A stretch of DNA of 8,858 nt, from the NCBI GenBank assembly GCA_030740135.1, contig JASLXW010000146.1, forward strand, positions 1 through 8,858, written 5' to 3'. The notes below the pieces were generated by a model. It was not told where the DNA came from and searched no databases. It saw only the letters and a list, made by a program, of their open reading frames with translations. How positions within the stretch are numbered: position 1 is the stretch's first letter; every line of letters begins with the position of its first letter. A program made the translations under genes and the position numbers. Positions 6,269 through 8,858 of the stretch are shown one piece after another. The stretch is from Nitrospinota bacterium (GTDB taxonomy: Bacteria > UBA8248 > JACPRG01).

Positions 6269-8523
6269 ATGAGTGAAGAGCGATATATCGGAAAGCGCGT
6301 TTCGGCCATCGACAGCCCCATCAAGGCGACGGGGACGGCGGATTACGTGGCGGACATCCGGTTGCCGGGCATGGCGTACGGGAAGGTCCTGCGGAGCCCG
6401 CACGCCCACGCCCGGATCCTCTCCCTCGACGCGTCCCGGGCCGAAAAGCTGCCGGGCGTTCTGAGCGTCGCCTCCCGCGAGAACACGCCCGCGGCCAAGT
6501 GGGGCATCTTCATCAAGGACGAGCAGGCGTTCTGCCACGAAAAGGTCCGGTTCGTCGGGGACGAGGTGTCGGCCGTGGCGGCGGAATCGGTCGAAATCGC
6601 CGAGGAGGCGCTTTCGCTGATCCGCGTGGAATATGAGCCCCTGCCGGCCGCCTGGACGCCGGAAGAGGCGATGGCCGAGGGGGCCTTCGCCATCCACGAA
6701 GAAGGCAAGAACAATCACGCCTCGGAGTTCCTGGTCGAGCGGGGCGACGTGGATGCCGCGTTCAAAGGGGCAAACGCCCTCTTCGAGGAGACCTTCGACA
6801 CCCATATGGTCCACCAGGCCTACATCGAACCCACCGGCGTCATCGGACAGTGGAACGAAGACGGGACGGTCACCGTCCGCGGGCCGCTCCAATCCCCGTT
6901 CACGGTGCGCGAATTCATGCTGGCCCCCGGCCTCGGGATGCCGCAGGAGAAGATCCAGGTCATCCAAACCCGGTCGGGGGGCGCGTTCGGGGGCAAGCTC
7001 GACGTCAAGCTTCTCCTCGTCGTGGCCTTCCTGGCCAAAGAAGCCGGCCGCCCGGTCCGGATCCTCCTGTCGCCGGAGGAAGACATCTCGACCATGCGCC
7101 CGAGGGTGCCCGCCCGGTTCCACATCCGGTCGGCCTTCGCCGGGGACGGGAAGCTCCTGGGCAAGAAGGTGGACGTGACGGCCGACAACGGCGCGTATTC
7201 CTCCTTTTCCCCGGCCATCGCCTCCAGCATGGCCGTCCGGACCGACTCCCTGTACAAAACGCCCAACGTCCGGGTGACCGGGCGGCTCACGTACACCAAC
7301 ACCGAGCCTTCCGGCCAGTTTCGCGGGTTCGGAAACCTCCAGGCCAGCTTCTGCTGGGAGTCCCACCTGGACACCGCCGCCGAGGGCCTCGGGATGGACC
7401 CGCTGGACCTGAGGATGCGCAACTTCACCGAACCCGGCGAGACGACCGTCCACGGCTGGCGAATCTCGACCAACGGGGTCAGGGAGTGCGTGGAAAAAGC
7501 CGCCGAATCCATCGGCTGGAAAGAGAAGCGGAAGAAAAACGGGCTTGCCGGCGCCTCTTCGCCGGGAGGCGCTTCGTCCAAGATCCGCGGCGTCGGGCTG
7601 GCCTGCACGATCCACGTCACGAGCAACAGCGCCCACGCGGCCCATTTCAGAAACGGCAAGGACGAGGCGGAGGGCGAGGTGATCATCGGGACGGACGGGG
7701 GCGTAAGCGTCCTGTCGGGCGAGGCCGAGCTCGGCGGGGGCGCGGCGACGGTCATGGCCCTCATCGCCGCCGAGGAGCTGGGGGTGGATTACCGGAGCGT
7801 CCAAGTGCCCCACGTGGACACCCTACACCACCCCTTCGGCCTGGGCACGTATGCCAGCCGGGCCACATTCATGGGCGGCCACGCAACGCTTCTGGCCGCG
7901 CGATCCGCCCGGCAGGCCCTCCTCCAACGAGCCTCGCGGGTCCTCGAAGCGGACGTCTCGGAGCTGGCCGCCGAGGACGGAAAGGTGTTCGTCACGGGCT
8001 CCCCCGCGCGGTCCGTGACCTTCGGCGAGGTCATCGGGCAAACCGGCGGCGAGGCCGTCGACGAGACGAGCCTCTACGTCTCCGACGGCGAGGTCCCCGA
8101 CCCCGTCACCCGGTCAGCGTGGACCGGGAGACGGGCGAGGTCACGGTGGAGCGGATCGCCTGCGCCCACGACCTGGGCCGGGCGCTCAATCCGATCGGGG
8201 CGGAAGGGCAGATCGAGGGGGGCGCGGTCCAGTCCATCGGGTTCGGCCTGATGGAGGAGATCAAAAAGGAGAAGGGCGTCGTCGTGAACAACAACCTGGA
8301 GGGCTACCTGATCCCAACGGCCCTGGACGCCCCGGATTGCGACCCCATCTTCGTCGAGACCCTCGATCCCCACGGCCCCTTCGGCGGAAAGGGCGTGGCC
8401 GAGACGGCCATCAACCCGACGGCGGCGGCGGTGGCGAACGCGGTCTCCAACGCCGTCGGCGCAAGGGTGCGAACGCTTCCGATCACGCCCGAACGGGTCC
8501 TGGCGGCGATGGCGGAAAAGTAG
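6269..8523 (+). pseudogene. Molybdenum hydroxylase large subunit (xanthine/aldehyde oxidase family), frameshifted
   Basis: The molybdopterin-binding large subunit of a xanthine dehydrogenase-family hydroxylase, which inserts an oxygen from water into a heterocycle or aldehyde C-H. Start ATG at 6269 with CGGAGA (6255-6260) 8 nt upstream. The N-terminal hammerhead domain reads IKATGTADYVADIRLPG and SPHAHARI. Mo-site motifs follow: VHQAYIEP (181-188), GGAFGGK (237-243) and RGFG (352-355). The frame holds until about 8107; the remaining family sequence (VDRETGEV, AHDLGRALNPIGAEGQIEGG, then GKGVAETAINP with the probable catalytic glutamate at 8401-8403) is in the next frame and stops with TAG at 8521. 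Some residues usual at this junction seem missing, pointing to a deletion of 3n+1 bases. As written, translation ends at 8251 after 660 residues without the C-terminal Mo domain. The [2Fe-2S] and FAD subunits are not in the window. Confidence 0.87.
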
Positions 8524-8549
8524 CAACCAAACGTCCGAGGGGGACACAT

Positions 8550-8599
8550 GCACGGTGGCCAGGCTTCTGTTGAAGGGCCTTGCCCTGACCACCACGTGC
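8550..8599. terminator. Long imperfect hairpin after the hydroxylase gene
   Basis: Nested complementary arms start 29 nt after the stop codon. GCAC (8550-8553) pairs with GTGC (8596-8599), GGTGG (8554-8558) with CCACC (8589-8593), and CAGG (8560-8563) with CCTG (8584-8587). CTTC (8564-8567) pairs with GAAG (8572-8575) around the tetraloop TGTT. Small bulges and one C-A mismatch interrupt it. No T-run follows, so it may be a factor-dependent terminator or a 3'-end stabiliser. A mobile hairpin repeat is possible, but only one copy is seen here. Confidence 0.4.
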
Positions 8600-8679
8600 C
8601 TGGTTGACGAGCTTGATTAAGGGGTCTAATGGTTTCAAACCGCAAAGGGGACCGGAAGGACATCGGCGGAAGTTGAAAT

Positions 8680-8697
8680 GGGAAATTCCCGTATAAT
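8680..8697 (+). promoter_or_regulatory. TATAAT box abutting a palindrome
   Basis: The 11-bp palindrome GGGAAATTCCC (8680-8690, symmetric about its central base) ends one base before a perfect TATAAT (8692-8697). The nearest -35-like hexamer, TTGAAA (8673-8678), is only 13 nt away, shorter than usual. If a promoter is used here, a protein on the palindrome would block or remodel it. It could drive a gene that continues beyond the right edge. Confidence 0.25.
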
Positions 8698-8720
8698 CAC
8701 TGTTTGGCTAAAGGAATTGA

Positions 8721-8858
8721 ATACCTGCAGCACGTGATGACCCGGATCAAGACAGACCAGCCTGGAACAAGCCCGATAAGGTAAAAAAGAATTTCATGCC
8801 AATCTTGCGAAATGCGGTTGATACGTTGAAGTTCAACAAAGATGCAAAACCACAGCCC
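8721..8858 (+). CDS. Possible partial reading frame at the right edge
   Basis: From the codon after a TGA (8718-8720) the frame is open for 46 codons to the edge. It encodes a lysine-rich peptide containing RPAWNKPDKVKKNFMPIL. The only ATG is at 8796, with AAGG about 14 nt upstream, too far to be a good ribosome-binding site. I do not recognise a family. It may be the start of a gene, an old fragment or chance. Confidence 0.18.
   Translation, partial: MPAARDDPDQDRPAWNKPDKVKKNFMPILRNAVDTLKFNKDAKPQP

Larger units (their letters stand above)
8524..8858. other. 335-bp right-end region with no convincing complete gene
   Basis: After the hydroxylase stop the sequence changes within about 100 bases from GC-rich to clearly AT-richer (26 G+C in 8761-8820, against 43 in 7741-7800, by hand count). 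It holds a long imperfect hairpin, a palindrome beside a TATAAT box, and an open frame running off the edge. I see no tRNA, repeat array or insertion-sequence end. Confidence 0.6.

Noticed and set aside
6209..7813. A 534-codon open frame antisense to the molybdenum hydroxylase
   Set aside because: The plus strand has clear family motifs across the same span. The antisense product is rich in H, R, G, P and D with no recognisable domain, as expected for a shadow frame in GC-rich DNA.
8099..8124. Programmed ribosomal frameshift in the hydroxylase
   Set aside because: There is no slippery heptamer and no obvious stimulatory structure. Family residues seem to be missing at the junction, which fits a deletion better.
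3751..8523. Selenium-dependent molybdenum hydroxylase cluster (SsnA plus Xdh-like enzyme)
   Set aside because: The pairing of an SsnA-like amidohydrolase with a molybdenum hydroxylase recalls those clusters. However, none of their other marker genes (YqeB, YqeC, YgfK, SelD types) is present, and the amidohydrolase is not specifically SsnA by any motif I can name.

Overview
The window looks like chromosomal DNA from a bacterium with a GC-rich genome, probably an uncultivated or environmental lineage. No taxonomic marker is present, so I do not name a phylum. It holds the end of an ABC permease gene, four intact genes and two full-length but damaged genes. It also holds one short gene remnant. 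All are of the kind found in uptake and catabolism of small organic nitrogen compounds.

Left part (1-1230, roughly half G+C): the last codons of an ABC transporter permease, then a complete secreted substrate-binding protein of the NMT1/THI5-like (SsuA/TauA-type) class. Just behind it (about 1296-1367) lies a GC-rich scrap encoding the C-terminus of a second, diverged substrate-binding protein. It marks the passage into a much more GC-rich central part.

Central part (1370-8600): a luciferase-like flavin/F420 oxidoreductase (1478-2500, +) converges on a DMT/EamA membrane transporter (2592-3461, -). A 289-bp divergent gap with a good sigma-70-type promoter leads to a metal-dependent amidohydrolase (3751-5172, +). 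That gene carries an in-frame amber codon right after its HxH metal motif. It converges on an ATP-grasp ligase (5267-6121, -), which is divergent from a molybdenum hydroxylase (xanthine/aldehyde oxidase family) large subunit (6269-8523, +). The hydroxylase gene shifts frame near 8107-8119, at a place where some family-typical sequence also seems to be missing.

Right end (8524-8858): a long imperfect hairpin follows the hydroxylase, then lower-GC sequence with a TATAAT box beside a palindrome and perhaps the start of another gene.

Inference: importer, flavin oxidoreductase, amidohydrolase and molybdenum hydroxylase together suggest a locus for taking up and degrading an N-heterocyclic or amide compound. 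Three separate lesions (substrate-binding-protein scrap, amber codon, frameshift) suggest that it is decaying or has been reshuffled. Sequence error must be excluded for the amber codon and the frameshift. I found no RNA genes, CRISPR arrays or insertion sequences.
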